Source: Prevotellaceae bacterium
GTDB lineage: Bacteria; Bacteroidota; Bacteroidia; Bacteroidales; Bacteroidaceae
NCBI GenBank assembly: GCA_003150315.1
Contig: QAML01000102.1
Location: forward strand, 1 to 5,241
Length of the DNA stretch: 5,241 bases
Direction of reading: 5' to 3'
Part shown: in pieces, positions 5,219 to 5,241 of the stretch
How positions within the stretch are numbered: position 1 is the first letter of the stretch
Layout of the letters: each line of letters starts with the position of its first letter
Notes under the pieces: model-generated
What the model was told of the DNA's origin: nothing
Seen by the model: the letters and a program-made list of their open reading frames with translations, nothing else
Database searches by the model: none
Program-made: the position numbers and the translations under genes

Positions 5219-5241
5219 TTCTTTAATCCTCTTTCCCTTTA

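Noticed and set aside
1..5241. CRISPR arrays, tRNA or rRNA genes, riboswitches
   Set aside because: I saw no regularly spaced long repeats, tRNA-like cloverleaf sequences, rRNA segments or recognisable riboswitch cores on either strand.

Overview
The window looks like a stretch of chromosome from a low-to-moderate-GC Firmicute, probably a gut clostridium (Lachnospiraceae-like). The signs are strong purine-rich ribosome binding sites before every gene, sigma-A-type promoter hexamers and an SstT transporter with bacterial core-gene character. This placement is an inference; no rRNA or marker gene is present. Except for the last codons of a transposon gene at the left edge, every gene reads on the minus strand.

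From right to left (the direction of transcription): sstT, a Na+/serine-threonine symporter (5218-3992), ends at a strong intrinsic terminator (3942-3969). A 217-base AT-rich spacer follows. Next comes a defence-type island of clearly lower GC: an uncharacterised 331-residue protein with a HEPN-like R-N-x3-H motif (3724-2729); a 64-residue ribbon-helix-helix DNA-binding protein (2647-2453) behind a near-consensus promoter bracketed by two pairs of tandem repeats; a C5-cytosine DNA methyltransferase (2384-1206); a probable type II restriction endonuclease of the CCGG-recognising, BsaWI-like group (1192-296); and the first ~31 codons of a vsr mismatch endonuclease gene (from 299). The vsr gene is cut off by the right end of an IS21-family insertion sequence, whose istB 3' end and terminal hairpins occupy 1-204.

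The methyltransferase, endonuclease and Vsr form one functional set. The methyltransferase protects the site with 5-methylcytosine, the nuclease cuts unmodified DNA, and Vsr would normally repair T:G mismatches left by deamination of 5-methylcytosine. The methyltransferase and nuclease genes are 13 bases apart, and the nuclease stop overlaps the vsr start by four bases (ATGA), so they are very likely co-transcribed and translationally coupled. The small RHH protein is placed to act as the operon's regulator, in the position a C protein takes in other restriction-modification systems. The HEPN-like gene lies directly upstream without an intervening terminator and may be a second, linked defence gene. 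The most notable points are the IS-truncated vsr, the RHH/promoter/tandem-repeat arrangement, the KxxxRDR signature of the nuclease and the HEPN-like neighbour.
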